Shown: positions 10,277-19,622, counted from the stretch's first letter. The stretch: DNA of 58,276 bases from Bacteroidales bacterium (GCA_022360575.1 JAKSCO010000207.1:1-58276), one strand, 5' to 3'. Numbers and translations are program-made. Notes: a model not told the origin generated them from the letters alone.

Positions 10277-10510
10277 TCGAGAGCATTTTCCCGATAGAAA
10301 AGGATAAAAACCAGTGTCGAGAGTATTTTTCTGAAAGGAAAAAGCCAAAACTGATGTCGAGAGCATTTTTCCAACGGAATTTTGCCAATTTTGTCAATCT
10401 AGAGTATTTTTCCGATAGAAAAAAATAAAAACCATTGTCGAGAGTGTTTTTCTGAAAGGAAAAAGCTAAAACTGATGTCGAGAACATTTTTCCAATAGAA
10501 AAATAAAAAG
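10277..10510. repeat. Six-unit ~40-bp tandem array with a three-unit higher-order period
   Basis: Units begin at 10277, 10317, 10357, 10398, 10438 and 10478, each opening with TCGAGAG or a close variant (TCTAGAG, TCGAGAA). Units 1/4, 2/5 and 3/6 match each other best, so a block of about 121 bp appears duplicated. Most units carry a small A/T inverted repeat, for example TTTTTC-TGAAAG-GAAAAA in units 2 and 5. The array lies between a terminator and a DUF6261 gene. It has no separate spacers and so is not CRISPR. A minus-strand reading frame through it is probably fortuitous. Confidence 0.85.
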
Positions 10511-10588
10511 CAGAAATTTATTTCAAAATAGTTCTAGTTTAAATTAAAATAATTAAATTCGAGACTTAAACCTAAAATTTTAACCCAA

Positions 10589-11323
10589 ATGAAATTAAAA
10601 ATTTTAAGCAAATGCGATGCAGATGAAGCTAAAAACATCGCAAAAAACAGTATTTTCGAATTAGAACAAGGAAATTTTACTGAAGACACTTACCTTGCTG
10701 GTATTAAATTAAATTTAACTACCGAAACGAACTCTCTGTCCGATTCTATTGGTGTAGAGCGGAAACATGAGTACACTACTGAACTTGCCCAAAAAGATGA
10801 AATTTTCGATAAAAGAGTAATCTGTTTTAAAACTTTTGTTAGTGCAAATACATATTCGTCAGATGTACAGATTGCAGCAAATGCAGAAAAGATATGGAAT
10901 AAAATAGAATCTTTTGATCCTCTTTTTTATAAATTGGGCTACGAAAAAGAGCTAGCCAGAGCTTTTTCGATGATTGAAGAGTTAGAACAGCCGGATGTTA
11001 AAACGATATTAGATTCGTTAGTCGGGGCAACAAATCCATTAGCAGATGTTAAAAGTGCAGCTAAAGATCTTATCGATTTATATCGTAAAAATCAAAATGT
11101 TCTGGCACAAAAAGAAACTATTGTACCCTCGAGTACGCAGAAAAAAACAGTTATTCAGATTATTAACGAAAAACTGCTTCCATATTTAAGTGTTATGTCA
11201 GAAGTTAAGGGTGGCGACTATAAAAAAGTGCATACAAATATCACACAGTATATAGAAACAGTTAATACTAAGATTAGAACTAGGCTTAAGCGAGTTGAAA
11301 ATCAAGATAAAGATTTGAATTAA
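10589..11323 (+). CDS. DUF6261 family protein, full length
   Basis: 244 residues, mostly helical, no signal peptide and no membrane segment, hence cytoplasmic. Recognised as DUF6261-like from its overall pattern: an N-terminal ILSKCDADEAKNIAKNSIFELE segment, a central helix-rich region with ICFKTFVSANTY, and the C-terminal LIDLYRKNQ and VIQIINEKLLPYLSVM. The function of the family is not known. Two further copies lie at 51950 (truncated) and 57586 (runs off the window). Its leader, including TAAATTCG at 10554-10561, is closely shared with the 51950 copy. It stands alone between a tandem array and a terminator. Confidence 0.75.
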   Translation: MKLKILSKCDADEAKNIAKNSIFELEQGNFTEDTYLAGIKLNLTTETNSLSDSIGVERKHEYTTELAQKDEIFDKRVICFKTFVSANTYSSDVQIAANAEKIWNKIESFDPLFYKLGYEKELARAFSMIEELEQPDVKTILDSLVGATNPLADVKSAAKDLIDLYRKNQNVLAQKETIVPSSTQKKTVIQIINEKLLPYLSVMSEVKGGDYKKVHTNITQYIETVNTKIRTRLKRVENQDKDLN

Positions 11324-11428
11324 TTACGAAAACTATTTATGAATTCCTATATGGTAAGGATGTCTGATTCATACGAATAATTTAAGTTATTATAGTGTTA
11401 ACCTTACCAAAAACTCTGAAAATTTCGA

Positions 11429-11457
11429 GGCAATTCTTCCGACAGAATTGCCTTTTT
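11429..11457 (+). terminator. Intrinsic terminator after DUF6261 gene
   Basis: Perfect 9-bp stem GGCAATTCT (11429-11437) with AGAATTGCC (11444-11452), followed by five T. Confidence 0.85.
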
Positions 11458-11571
11458 GTATTCAAAATATTTAGTATTACCATTATCTTATACTCGATAC
11501 TCATTACTAAAAATATATAATCATCTTTGTGAGGTTAAAATAAATTCGTGAAATAATTTGTAAAAAAGATC

Positions 11572-13248
11572 TTAATTGTTTGTTATTCTAGGTATAGAAT
11601 CAATTAGCCTTTGTGTATAATCAGACGAAGGGCTATTATAAATTATTTCGGCTTGATTAATCTCGATTAATTTTCCGTTTTGCATTACCATAATCCGATC
11701 CGACATGTATCTTACAACCGATAAATCGTGCGAAATAAAAATATAAGTTAAATTAAATTCGTCTTTCAAATCGTTTAATAAATTTAATATTTCGGCTTGT
11801 ATCGAAATATCGAGAGCCGAAACCGATTCGTCGCAGATAATAAAATCAGGTTTTAATATTAATGCTCTGGCAATAGCAATTCGTTGGCGTTGTCCTCCCG
11901 AAAATTCATGAGGATATTTGTAATAACTACTTTCGTTAAGCTTTACTTTATCGAAAATATCAAATACCAATTGTTTTCTTTCGCTTGCATTTTTACCAAT
12001 ATTATGAACAACTAAAGGCTCGGTAAGCAAGTTGCCAATCGTTTTCGATGGATTTAACGAGGAGTATGGATCCTGAAATATAATTTGGACTTTACGTCTA
12101 AATTTGCGTAGTTCTTTTTTCGATAAATCGCCTAAGCTATGTCCGTTGTAAAATACTTTCCCCGAGCTTAGTTCAATAAGTTTTGCTATTATTCGCCCTA
12201 ATGTTGTTTTTCCGCATCCCGATTCGCCAACCAAACCTAATGTTTCGCCTTTAAAAACCTTTAAGTTGATATTATCAACTGCTTTATTTGCTTTTTTCTC
12301 GACACCCCATATATTTCGTTCAGTAATATATTTTTTCGATAAAGATTTTATCTCTAATAAAACTTCATTGTTTTCGCGAACCTTTCTGACAACCGATTTT
12401 TTTTCGGTTTTATTCATATAATCAGATAAGGTTGACAAACGTTCTTGTTTTTTTGTTGTATCGGGTCGGCAAGACATTAATCCTTTGGTATATGCTTCGC
12501 TAGGGTTAAATAAAATCTCGTTTTTTGTCCCAGATTCGATAACCTTTCCTTTATACATTACCAACACATTATGTGCAATTTGCGAAACAACAGCCAAATC
12601 GTGCGAGATGAATAAAATACTAATTCCAAACTTCGATTGTATGTCTTTTAAAAGCTCAATAATGGCTTTTTGCACTGTAACATCAAGAGCCGTTGAGGGT
12701 TCGTCGGCAATTAAAATTTTAGGATTTGTCGAAATAGCCATTGCAATCATGACCCTTTGTTTCTGACCTCCGGATATCTCGTGTGGATAACTCGAAAAAA
12801 TCCTTTCGGGATCGGGTAATTTTACTTCGTCGAATAAATCAATAACTTTTCGATGAGCCTCGCGTCGAGATATTTTTGTGTGTTGCATTATAGCTTCTTC
12901 AACCTGTATCCCACATTTAACCGAGGGGTTTAAAGATGTCATTGGCTCTTGAAAAATCATCGAAATATGTTTCCCTCTGATTTTCTGAAGTTCTTTTTCG
13001 TTTAAATCAATCAAATTTATTTTCTGATCTCCATCCGAAAATAAAATCTCGCCCGAGTCGATAATTGCATTTTTAGGTAATAAGCCTAAAATCGACATAG
13101 CAGTAATTGACTTACCTGAGCCCGACTCGCCAACTATTCCTATTGTTTTATCTTTCTCGATCGATAAATTAACATTTTCGAGAACAGATATTACTCCTTG
13201 ATTAGATTTAAATGATAACGATAAGTTTTTTATCTCCAGAATATTCAC
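11572..13248 (-). CDS. Oligopeptide-type ABC transporter, fused double ATP-binding protein (YejF/DppD-DppF type)
   Basis: 558 residues with two complete ABC ATPase cassettes in one chain. Cassette 1 has Walker A GESGSGKS (~residue 39), SGGQKQRVMIA and ILIADEPSTALD. Cassette 2 has GESGCGKTT (~340), SGGQRQRIAIARAL and FIICDESVSALD. The C-terminus of each cassette shows the oligopeptide-permease extension pattern (SEAYTKGL, SSDYTQRL). Such fused subunits power dipeptide, oligopeptide or microcin-C-type importers. No permease or binding protein is visible in this window, so the partners must be encoded elsewhere. It is transcribed from a minus-strand block, 5 bases after radA. Substrate unknown. 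The second cassette has Ser in place of Pro in the usual DEP(S/V) motif (DESVSALD). Confidence 0.9.
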   Translation of the reverse strand: MNILEIKNLSLSFKSNQGVISVLENVNLSIEKDKTIGIVGESGSGKSITAMSILGLLPKNAIIDSGEILFSDGDQKINLIDLNEKELQKIRGKHISMIFQEPMTSLNPSVKCGIQVEEAIMQHTKISRREAHRKVIDLFDEVKLPDPERIFSSYPHEISGGQKQRVMIAMAISTNPKILIADEPSTALDVTVQKAIIELLKDIQSKFGISILFISHDLAVVSQIAHNVLVMYKGKVIESGTKNEILFNPSEAYTKGLMSCRPDTTKKQERLSTLSDYMNKTEKKSVVRKVRENNEVLLEIKSLSKKYITERNIWGVEKKANKAVDNINLKVFKGETLGLVGESGCGKTTLGRIIAKLIELSSGKVFYNGHSLGDLSKKELRKFRRKVQIIFQDPYSSLNPSKTIGNLLTEPLVVHNIGKNASERKQLVFDIFDKVKLNESSYYKYPHEFSGGQRQRIAIARALILKPDFIICDESVSALDISIQAEILNLLNDLKDEFNLTYIFISHDLSVVRYMSDRIMVMQNGKLIEINQAEIIYNSPSSDYTQRLIDSIPRITNN

Positions 13249-13253
13249 AATAA

Positions 13254-14621
13254 CTAATCCTTTTTAAATAAAGTTCTGAATAAATTATCTACACGAGTAA
13301 CTTTTATTATTTCAATTTTATATTTCGATTCGTCTAATCCCTTAGTATTGAATTTCGAGATGAATATTTTCTTAAACCCTAATTTGTCAGCTTCGCTAAT
13401 TCGTTGTTCGATACGATTAACAGGACGAATTTCGCCTGTTAAACCTACCTCGCCGGCAAAACAGGTTTTTTTATCAATAGATAAATCTAAATTCGACGAA
13501 AGAATAGAACATATAACAGCTAAATCGATTGCTGGGTCGTCAACCTTTATTCCTCCTGCTATATTCAAAAAAACATCCTTCTGGCTCAATCGAAAACCTG
13601 CACGTTTTTCTAATACAGCTAAAAGCATTCCCAGTCGTCGGTTGTCAAAACCTGTCGACGAACGTTGTGGTGTACCATAAGCTGCCGAGCTAACCAAAGC
13701 CTGAATCTCGACCAAAAGTGGACGGGCTCCATTTAATGTAGATGCAATAGATGTGCCGCTTAAATTCTCGTCCGATTCGGACAATAATATTTCTGAGGGA
13801 TTTAATACTTCTCGTAATCCCATGTTATTCATCTCAAATATTCCTAATTCTGAAGTTGATCCAAATCGGTTTTTTGTTGTTCGCAAAATCCGATAAACAT
13901 GGTTATGATCTCCTTCAAATTGCAATACAGTATCGACAATATGTTCTAATACTTTAGGCCCGGCCAGATTTCCTTCTTTATTAATATGTCCGATTAAAAA
14001 TACAGGAGTATTGGTTTCTTTTGCATACTTAAGTAAAGCTGCTGCAGTTTCTCTAATTTGCGAAACTGTTCCTGCCGAAGATTCTAATTTCTCAGAATAT
14101 AATGTCTGAATAGAATCAATAATTAAAATATCAGGTTTGATATTTATTGTTTGTGTTAAAATATTTTCGAGTAGAGTTTCGCTCAGAATATAACAATTGT
14201 CATTCTTAAGATTTAAACGCTCGGCACGCATTTTTATTTGTTGAGGACTCTCCTCTCCCGAAATGTATAATATTTTTAGATGGTTTAATTTTAAAGCTAC
14301 CTGTAACGATAAAGTCGACTTTCCTATCCCTGGTTCGCCTCCAATTAATACCATCGATCCGGCAACTACTCCCCCACCTAAAATTCGATCTAGCTCATTT
14401 ACTTTTGTTGATATTCGTCCTTCGGCTTTTTTTTCGATATCAGATACCTTTATGGCGGTTGATTTTTCATGCTCGTAAAAAGCTACATTTTGTTTCGGCG
14501 ATTTTGATACTATTTGTTCGATATAAGTATTCCATTCGCCACAAGCCGGGCAACGTCCTATCCATTTCGCTGATTCAGCACCACAGTTCTGACAAAAATA
14601 AACAGTCTTCGATTTAGCCAT
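13254..14621 (-). CDS. radA: DNA repair protein RadA (Sms)
   Basis: 455 residues, a normal RadA length. Seen: N-terminal four-Cys zinc finger (Cys10, Cys13, Cys24, Cys27); a RecA-like ATPase with Walker A GGEPGIGKST (~94-103) and ILIIDSIQTL; the RadA-specific KNRFG motif; and a C-terminal Lon-like domain (FLNIAGGIKVDDPAIDLAV, then FAGEVGLTGEIRPV). RadA is a DnaB-like helicase that extends branches during homologous recombination. It starts 2 bases after the upstream adenylyltransferase stop, so the two are likely co-transcribed. Confidence 0.97.
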   Translation of the reverse strand: MAKSKTVYFCQNCGAESAKWIGRCPACGEWNTYIEQIVSKSPKQNVAFYEHEKSTAIKVSDIEKKAEGRISTKVNELDRILGGGVVAGSMVLIGGEPGIGKSTLSLQVALKLNHLKILYISGEESPQQIKMRAERLNLKNDNCYILSETLLENILTQTINIKPDILIIDSIQTLYSEKLESSAGTVSQIRETAAALLKYAKETNTPVFLIGHINKEGNLAGPKVLEHIVDTVLQFEGDHNHVYRILRTTKNRFGSTSELGIFEMNNMGLREVLNPSEILLSESDENLSGTSIASTLNGARPLLVEIQALVSSAAYGTPQRSSTGFDNRRLGMLLAVLEKRAGFRLSQKDVFLNIAGGIKVDDPAIDLAVICSILSSNLDLSIDKKTCFAGEVGLTGEIRPVNRIEQRISEADKLGFKKIFISKFNTKGLDESKYKIEIIKVTRVDNLFRTLFKKD

Positions 14622-14623
14622 TT

Positions 14624-15112
14624 CTATTTTTTAAGTTTCTCGATGATTGAACTCGTTGAGTATCCCTCAACAAAATCCATGGTTATAATTTCGCCTCCTT
14701 TAGCTTTTACAATATCATAACCTACAATATCTTCAATATTATAATCGCTTCCTTTTATTAAAACATCGGGTTGTACCTTTTTTATTAGTTCGTATGGAGT
14801 GTCTTCGTCGAATAAAATTACAGCCGAAACAAATTGTAACGAAGCCATTATTGTTGCTCTGGCTTGTTCGTCCTGAACCGGACGAGTCTCTCCTTTTAAT
14901 CTTCGAACAGAATTATCGGTATTTAATCCAACTATTAACTCGTGACCATAGTTGGCAGCTTGTGCCAAATACTCAACATGTCCCCTATGTATGATGTCGA
15001 AACATCCATTAGTAAAAACAAGCTTCCGATTTTTTAGTTTCCAATAAGTTAATAAAGATTCGATGTTATTTATATCAATAATTTTAGATTGAATGATATT
15101 CAATTTATCCAT
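14624..15112 (-). CDS. rfaE2: D-glycero-beta-D-manno-heptose 1-phosphate adenylyltransferase-like (RfaE2)
   Basis: 162 residues, a single nucleotidyltransferase domain of the cytidylyltransferase/HldE-C type. Motifs: FTNGCFDIIHRGHVEYL (HxGH-type nucleotide site), VGLNTDNSVRRLKG, RP(V)QDEQARATIMASL, and GSDYNIEDIVG near the end with YSTSSII. It matches the stand-alone form of the HldE adenylyltransferase domain (ADP-heptose for LPS). The kinase half (RfaE1) is not in the window. Other cytidylyltransferases share the fold, but RPVQDEQARA and the C-terminal GYSTSSII favour RfaE2. Preceded by the flippase-like gene, 27 bases away, on the same strand. Confidence 0.9.
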   Translation of the reverse strand: MDKLNIIQSKIIDINNIESLLTYWKLKNRKLVFTNGCFDIIHRGHVEYLAQAANYGHELIVGLNTDNSVRRLKGETRPVQDEQARATIMASLQFVSAVILFDEDTPYELIKKVQPDVLIKGSDYNIEDIVGYDIVKAKGGEIITMDFVEGYSTSSIIEKLKK

Positions 15113-15139
15113 AAAATAAATATTTAATTTTGAGTAAAG

Positions 15140-16156
15140 TTAAATATTATTTTTCCTTCTTCGACGAGAGTTGATAAATAACATTAGAACCGAAAATGTT
15201 CCTAGTAGTATAACAAGTAAAGCTTGAGATTCGTGTTGTATAGTTGCAAATGTAAGACCTTCGAGTTTCGAAATTTCATACAACGAAAGAGCTGATGAAA
15301 CAATCCAATGAAAAGCACCAATACCTCCTTGCACAGGAGCTGTCATGCCTAAACCTCCGATAACTAATAAAAATAAACCATCGATAGGACTTAGATTAGA
15401 TGTTGCAGGAATAGCAAAAACCACTATATATGTCATTAAGAAATAACAAACCCATATAACAAGTGTATGAAACAGAAAAGCCGAACGACTTTTCATACGT
15501 GTTACTGTTTTTATTCCAGAGCTTACTCCCCGAAGAATTCGTCTAAATTTTAGTACCAATTTTACTCGTTTAAATTTCTTGCGAAAAAAATATAGACTTC
15601 CTATTAATCCTACAAATAGGGCTACAATTAATATCCAATAAAATGGCGAGAAATCAATTACAGAAATTATTTTCTGATATAAAGGAATAAATACAGTTTC
15701 TTTAATGAAGTTACCAAACACTTCGATTTTGGCCACAAAGACAACAAAAAGTAAGGTTAATAATACAATCAAATCAATAGCTCGTTCTATAATCACAGTT
15801 CCGATTAAAGAATCCATAGGTATTTTATCCGATTTAGCTAATGATCCGCATCTTGTAATTTCGCCTATTCGAGGAAAAGCAAAATTAGCAAAGTAACCAA
15901 ACATTAAAGCGTAGAATACATTCCTAACTTTAGGGGTGTAGTTTAAAGGTTCGATTAATAATTTCCATCGTATAGCTCTGCTTATATAGCTAATAACTGC
16001 AAAGATTAATGATAAAAATACCCAGAAATAATTGGCATTCTTAAGTCCCTCCAATAAATGATTAAAATCAATCTCTCTAAATGCAAAATACAGTAGCAAT
16101 ATTCCTAAAGCTAAAAAAACAAAAAAGTTGATTGATTTTAATATCTTACTGTTCAA
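15140..16156 (-). CDS. Flippase-like / lysylphosphatidylglycerol-synthase-type membrane protein (UPF0104)
   Basis: 338 residues with about eight hydrophobic helices. The pattern is that of the membrane half of MprF and related proteins: SRAIRWKLLIEPL near residue 60, ALMFGYFANFAFPRIGEITRC (~85-105), and GGLGMTAPVQGGIGAFHWIVSSAL (~275-297). The C-terminus is very basic. These proteins are thought to move lipids or lipid-linked sugars across the inner membrane; no enzymatic domain is attached here. It begins 3 bases after panD ends, on the same strand. Confidence 0.88.
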   Translation of the reverse strand: MNSKILKSINFFVFLALGILLLYFAFREIDFNHLLEGLKNANYFWVFLSLIFAVISYISRAIRWKLLIEPLNYTPKVRNVFYALMFGYFANFAFPRIGEITRCGSLAKSDKIPMDSLIGTVIIERAIDLIVLLTLLFVVFVAKIEVFGNFIKETVFIPLYQKIISVIDFSPFYWILIVALFVGLIGSLYFFRKKFKRVKLVLKFRRILRGVSSGIKTVTRMKSRSAFLFHTLVIWVCYFLMTYIVVFAIPATSNLSPIDGLFLLVIGGLGMTAPVQGGIGAFHWIVSSALSLYEISKLEGLTFATIQHESQALLVILLGTFSVLMLFINSRRRRKNNI

Positions 16157-16159
16157 TAG

Positions 16160-16510
16160 TTATATTAATTTATTGGTTGCAGTATCAGGAAATACCAATG
16201 TAGGATTAAAACTCTTAGCTTCCTCAAAATCCAAAGAAGCATATGAAATAATAATTACTACATCGCCAACAGCAACTTTTCGTGCTGCAGGTCCATTTAA
16301 ACAAATTTTTCCAGATCCCCTCTCTCCTTTTATTACATAGGTTTCAAGGCGTTCGCCGTTGTTTATATTAACAACCTGAACTTTTTCATTTTCGATAATA
16401 TTAGATGCTTCTAATAAATCTTCATCAATTGTAATACTCCCTACGTATTGCAAATTAGCTTCGGTAACTGTAGCTTTATGTATTTTCGATTTAACTACTT
16501 CGATATTCAT
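16160..16510 (-). CDS. panD: Aspartate 1-decarboxylase
   Basis: 116 residues, the usual PanD size. It makes beta-alanine for pantothenate. Self-cleavage between Gly and Ser to form the pyruvoyl group is expected at YVGS (around residues 22-25), followed by the conserved [21 protein letters not shown] and [20 protein letters not shown] are further family motifs. It lies 26 bases after panC on the same strand, so the two consecutive pantothenate enzymes form an operon. Confidence 0.97.
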   Translation of the reverse strand: MNIEVVKSKIHKATVTEANLQYVGSITIDEDLLEASNIIENEKVQVVNINNGERLETYVIKGERGSGKICLNGPAARKVAVGDVVIIISYASLDFEEAKSFNPTLVFPDTATNKLI

Positions 16511-16536
16511 GACTAACTAAAAGATTTTGGACAAAG

Positions 16537-17382
16537 TTAAAAATAAAATCTAATATTATCTATTAAACGAATCGACCCAACATGAACAGCAATACATCCT
16601 ATTGAATGCTCTCTTTCTGTCCAGTCTTCAATTGATTCAAGTGTTGAATCGTTTACTATATCAAAATATTCAACATCTAAAAAATGATTACTATTAATTT
16701 CAGAAATAACCCACTCCTTTAATTCTGAAACAGTCATAGATTTTGATTGTTCAACAGAGGCCAATAAAGTTTTAGATATTAGAGCTACATTTTCTCTTTG
16801 TTCTGCCGAAAGTAGCATGTTTCTGGAGCTCATTGCTAAGCCATCACTTTCTCTAATAATAGGACAGGCAATTATTTCTATTTCATAGTTCTGAATTTTA
16901 CATAATCTATTAATTATAGCTACTTGCTGAAAGTCTTTTTCGCCAAAGTAAGCCTTGTGTGGTTTTACCAGCTCAAATAACTTGCTTACAATTAAAGCAA
17001 CTCCATAAAAATGTCCTGGGCGATGTTTGCCCTCCATAACTTTATCTAAATTTCCAAGATCAAAAACCTTTGTATCTTCCTTAGGATACATTTCTTCCTC
17101 AGTAGGGATAAACAAAATATCACATTTCACATTTTTTAATGTGTCGATATCTTTATCTATTATTCGAGGATATTTGTTGTAATCATTCTTATTATTGAAT
17201 TGAGTAGGATTGACAAAGATGCTAATCACAGTTATGTCATTTTCAATATTAGATTTCTTTATTAGAGACAAATGCCCTTCATGTAAAGCCCCCATAGTTG
17301 GAACAAATCCAACAGTTTGTTTATTTGCCTTAAATGCAAATATTAAATCAGATAATTCTTTCTTATTATTAATAACTTTCAT
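16537..17382 (-). CDS. panC: Pantothenate synthetase
   Basis: 281 residues. It joins pantoate and beta-alanine using ATP. Motifs: VPTMGALHEGHLSLI (~25-39, the HIGH-type site), FVNPTQF, GKHRPGHFYGVALIVSKLF, AYFGEKDFQQVAII, and RESDGLAMSSRN with the KMSKS-like loop. It is the first gene of the minus-strand panC-panD block, divergent from the GT5-like gene at 17542. Together with PanD it supplies coenzyme A precursors. Confidence 0.97.
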   Translation of the reverse strand: MKVINNKKELSDLIFAFKANKQTVGFVPTMGALHEGHLSLIKKSNIENDITVISIFVNPTQFNNKNDYNKYPRIIDKDIDTLKNVKCDILFIPTEEEMYPKEDTKVFDLGNLDKVMEGKHRPGHFYGVALIVSKLFELVKPHKAYFGEKDFQQVAIINRLCKIQNYEIEIIACPIIRESDGLAMSSRNMLLSAEQRENVALISKTLLASVEQSKSMTVSELKEWVISEINSNHFLDVEYFDIVNDSTLESIEDWTEREHSIGCIAVHVGSIRLIDNIRFYF

Positions 17383-17481
17383 TAATAGAGTATCTTAAAA
17401 TATAGTGGCGCAAAGTAAAAAATAATATTTTAAATAATTACAATCCGAATTTATTTTATCTACATCGCTGTTCATAAATTG

Positions 17482-17512
17482 TTGATGATTAATATAATTT
17501 TTACTATTTTTG
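17482..17512 (+). promoter_or_regulatory. Bacteroidota-type promoter for the GT5/DUF4270/glmS operon
   Basis: TTG at 17482-17484 and TATTTTTG at 17505-17512, with 20 bases between. The ATG follows 29 bases later. Confidence 0.6.
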
Positions 17513-17541
17513 CGGTGGTTTAAATTAATTTGAATTTCCAA

Positions 17542-18345
17542 ATGGATAACATCAAGGTTTTATTTATTTCGCAAGAAATAACACCGTATTTGCCAGAGAG
17601 CAAAATGTCTTTAATCGGTAGACACTTACCACAAGGCATTCAAGAGAGGGGAAAAGAAATACGTACATTCATGCCACGATTTGGGTGTATCAATGAGCGA
17701 CGTAATCAATTACACGAAGTCATTCGTTTGTCTGGAATGAATATGATTATTAATGATACAGACCATCCCTTAATAATAAAAGTGGCATCGATACAAGCTG
17801 CTCGAATGCAGGTGTATTTTATTGACAACGAAGATTATTTTCATAGAAAACAAACAGTTTGTGATGAAAATGGAAATTATTTCGAGGATAATGATGAAAG
17901 AACAATCTTTTTTGCAAGAGGGGTTTTAGAAACTGTTAAAAAATTACGATGGGCTCCAGATATAATTCATTGTCATGGATGGTTTACTGGATTGGTTCCT
18001 TTGTTTATAAAGAAAGCCTATAATGAAGAACCTTTATTTGCAAACTCAAAAGTTGTTTATTCTGTTTATGATGATGGGTTTGAGCAGCCTTTTAAGAAAG
18101 AATTTAAAGATAAGATAATCTACGAAAATATAACACAAGATGATTTAAGTGTCTTAAAAGATCCTTCATTTGTTAGCTTAAGTAAGTTAGCAATCGATAT
18201 GTCTGATGCGTCAATTGTTGGAAGTGAAACAATAAATAGTGATTTATTGAGCTATATTAAAAATTCTAACAAACCATACCTAGATTTTTATAATGAGGAT
18301 ACTTATTTGGATGCTTACTCCGAATTTTATGATAAATTACTTTAA
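17542..18345 (+). CDS. Glycogen/starch synthase N-terminal (GT5) domain protein, reduced
   Basis: 267 residues from ATG 17542; a TTG four codons upstream is in frame but less likely. The whole protein corresponds to the N-terminal Rossmann domain of ADP-glucose glycogen synthases: VLFISQEITPYLPESK at the start, FMPRFGCINERRN, YFIDNEDYF, ARGVLETVKK and APDIIHCHGWFTGLVPLF. The C-terminal nucleotide-sugar domain is absent, and the usual K-x-G-G-L loop reads KMSLIG, so normal synthase activity is doubtful. The gene overlaps the next one (TAATG). The arrangement with panC divergent and DUF4270 plus glmS downstream suggests a conserved housekeeping or envelope role, which is inference. Confidence 0.82.
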   Translation: MDNIKVLFISQEITPYLPESKMSLIGRHLPQGIQERGKEIRTFMPRFGCINERRNQLHEVIRLSGMNMIINDTDHPLIIKVASIQAARMQVYFIDNEDYFHRKQTVCDENGNYFEDNDERTIFFARGVLETVKKLRWAPDIIHCHGWFTGLVPLFIKKAYNEEPLFANSKVVYSVYDDGFEQPFKKEFKDKIIYENITQDDLSVLKDPSFVSLSKLAIDMSDASIVGSETINSDLLSYIKNSNKPYLDFYNEDTYLDAYSEFYDKLL

Positions 18346-19622
18346 TGCTTATGAATAAAAAAAACGCTAGTCCTAAAAATAGAAGTTTATTATTGGGGTT
18401 CATTTCTTTTATATTATTAACTATTAGTTTTTCATGTGAAGAAGATTCTAATTCTTTAGGTTCAGATTTATTACCTGATGGAGATAAGATAGAAATCCTT
18501 TATGATACTACTTTTACCTTTAAGTGTAATGTATTTAAACAAGATTCTATTATAACCTCAGGTGGAAAAATATACAATATAGGAGCTCTAGATGATCCTT
18601 TTTTTGGAAAATACAAAGAGTCTCTTGCTGCAGAAATTGTATATGATCAAAAGGTAAGGAATGAGGGTATTCATGTAGATTCTTTAATACTATATGTACA
18701 AACAGATTCTATTGCTTATGGAAACTCGTCTTCGACAATTTCATTCGATGTTTTTGAATTATCATCTAAGATTGATAGTGGTGGTCATTATTCGAATGAA
18801 AATATTGAAGATTTATATTCGCAAGTAAATAAAATAAATACAGCAACAGAAATTAGGGGTGATTCTATAATTGCATTTAAATTGTCTAATTCGTTTGCTG
18901 ATAAATTAAAAGCAGATACTAATTATTATAATACTGTAGCAGATTTTAAAACTCAGTTTAAAGGAATTGCAATTGTTCCTACAGAAATAACTGATAAAGG
19001 AAATGTATTTAAGATAAATCTATCTTCGAATAATACCAAAATGAAATTGTTTTACCGAGATTCAGCTTCGGATACAACAAAAAAAACAATAACATATAGT
19101 CTTAATAAAGGATTACGTTTTACAGAACAGAATTATGATTATCAATCATATCCAGCTAATGATTATTTAACAAATCCTGAAAGTGAAAATGATAATTTTC
19201 TCTTAATTCAAGGTAAAAGTGGACTTTTATCTCATATAACTTTCACAGATTTAGATTCGTGGTTAAACGAAAATGTAGAATATTCTGTTATAAAAGCCGA
19301 ATTAATAACCTCGGTATTTAAAGATGATAACTTTAGCCCTTTTGCTCCACCAGATAGATTAGGTTTACATTATAAATCAGATGATGTTTATCCGCTTATA
19401 GATGATTATAGATATGCAGAATCAAGATTTGGTGGGCATTACAATGAAGACAAATTGTTATATAATTTTAATATTACAACTCATTTTTCTAATATTGTAA
19501 ATAAAAAACTGGAAAATAAACGTGTGATTTTTACTACAGTAGATCGTTTTACAACCCCTAGTAGAGTTATTTTAAAAGCGAATGACGAAATAAAAATAAA
19601 AGTTACCTATACAAAACATTAA
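18345..19622 (+). CDS. DUF4270 lipoprotein
   Basis: 425 residues. A hydrophobic signal ends in LTISFSC (lipobox, Cys about residue 30), followed by an Asp/Glu/Ser-rich tether and SLGSDLLPDGDKI, a DUF4270 opening. Then come TFTFKCNVFKQDSI, NIGALDDPFFGKYKESLAAEI and FKGIAIVP, all typical of this Bacteroidota envelope family. Function is not established. The start overlaps the stop of the upstream GT5-like gene; an alternative ATG lies 6 bases downstream. The gene runs 6 bases short of glmS, so the three genes are one operon. Confidence 0.85.
   Translation: MLMNKKNASPKNRSLLLGFISFILLTISFSCEEDSNSLGSDLLPDGDKIEILYDTTFTFKCNVFKQDSIITSGGKIYNIGALDDPFFGKYKESLAAEIVYDQKVRNEGIHVDSLILYVQTDSIAYGNSSSTISFDVFELSSKIDSGGHYSNENIEDLYSQVNKINTATEIRGDSIIAFKLSNSFADKLKADTNYYNTVADFKTQFKGIAIVPTEITDKGNVFKINLSSNNTKMKLFYRDSASDTTKKTITYSLNKGLRFTEQNYDYQSYPANDYLTNPESENDNFLLIQGKSGLLSHITFTDLDSWLNENVEYSVIKAELITSVFKDDNFSPFAPPDRLGLHYKSDDVYPLIDDYRYAESRFGGHYNEDKLLYNFNITTHFSNIVNKKLENKRVIFTTVDRFTTPSRVILKANDEIKIKVTYTKH

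Noticed and set aside
10269..10487. Minus-strand open frame of 72 codons through the 40-bp array
   Set aside because: The frame is a by-product of the repeat unit. No homology, no conserved start region, and it reads opposite to the flanking genes.
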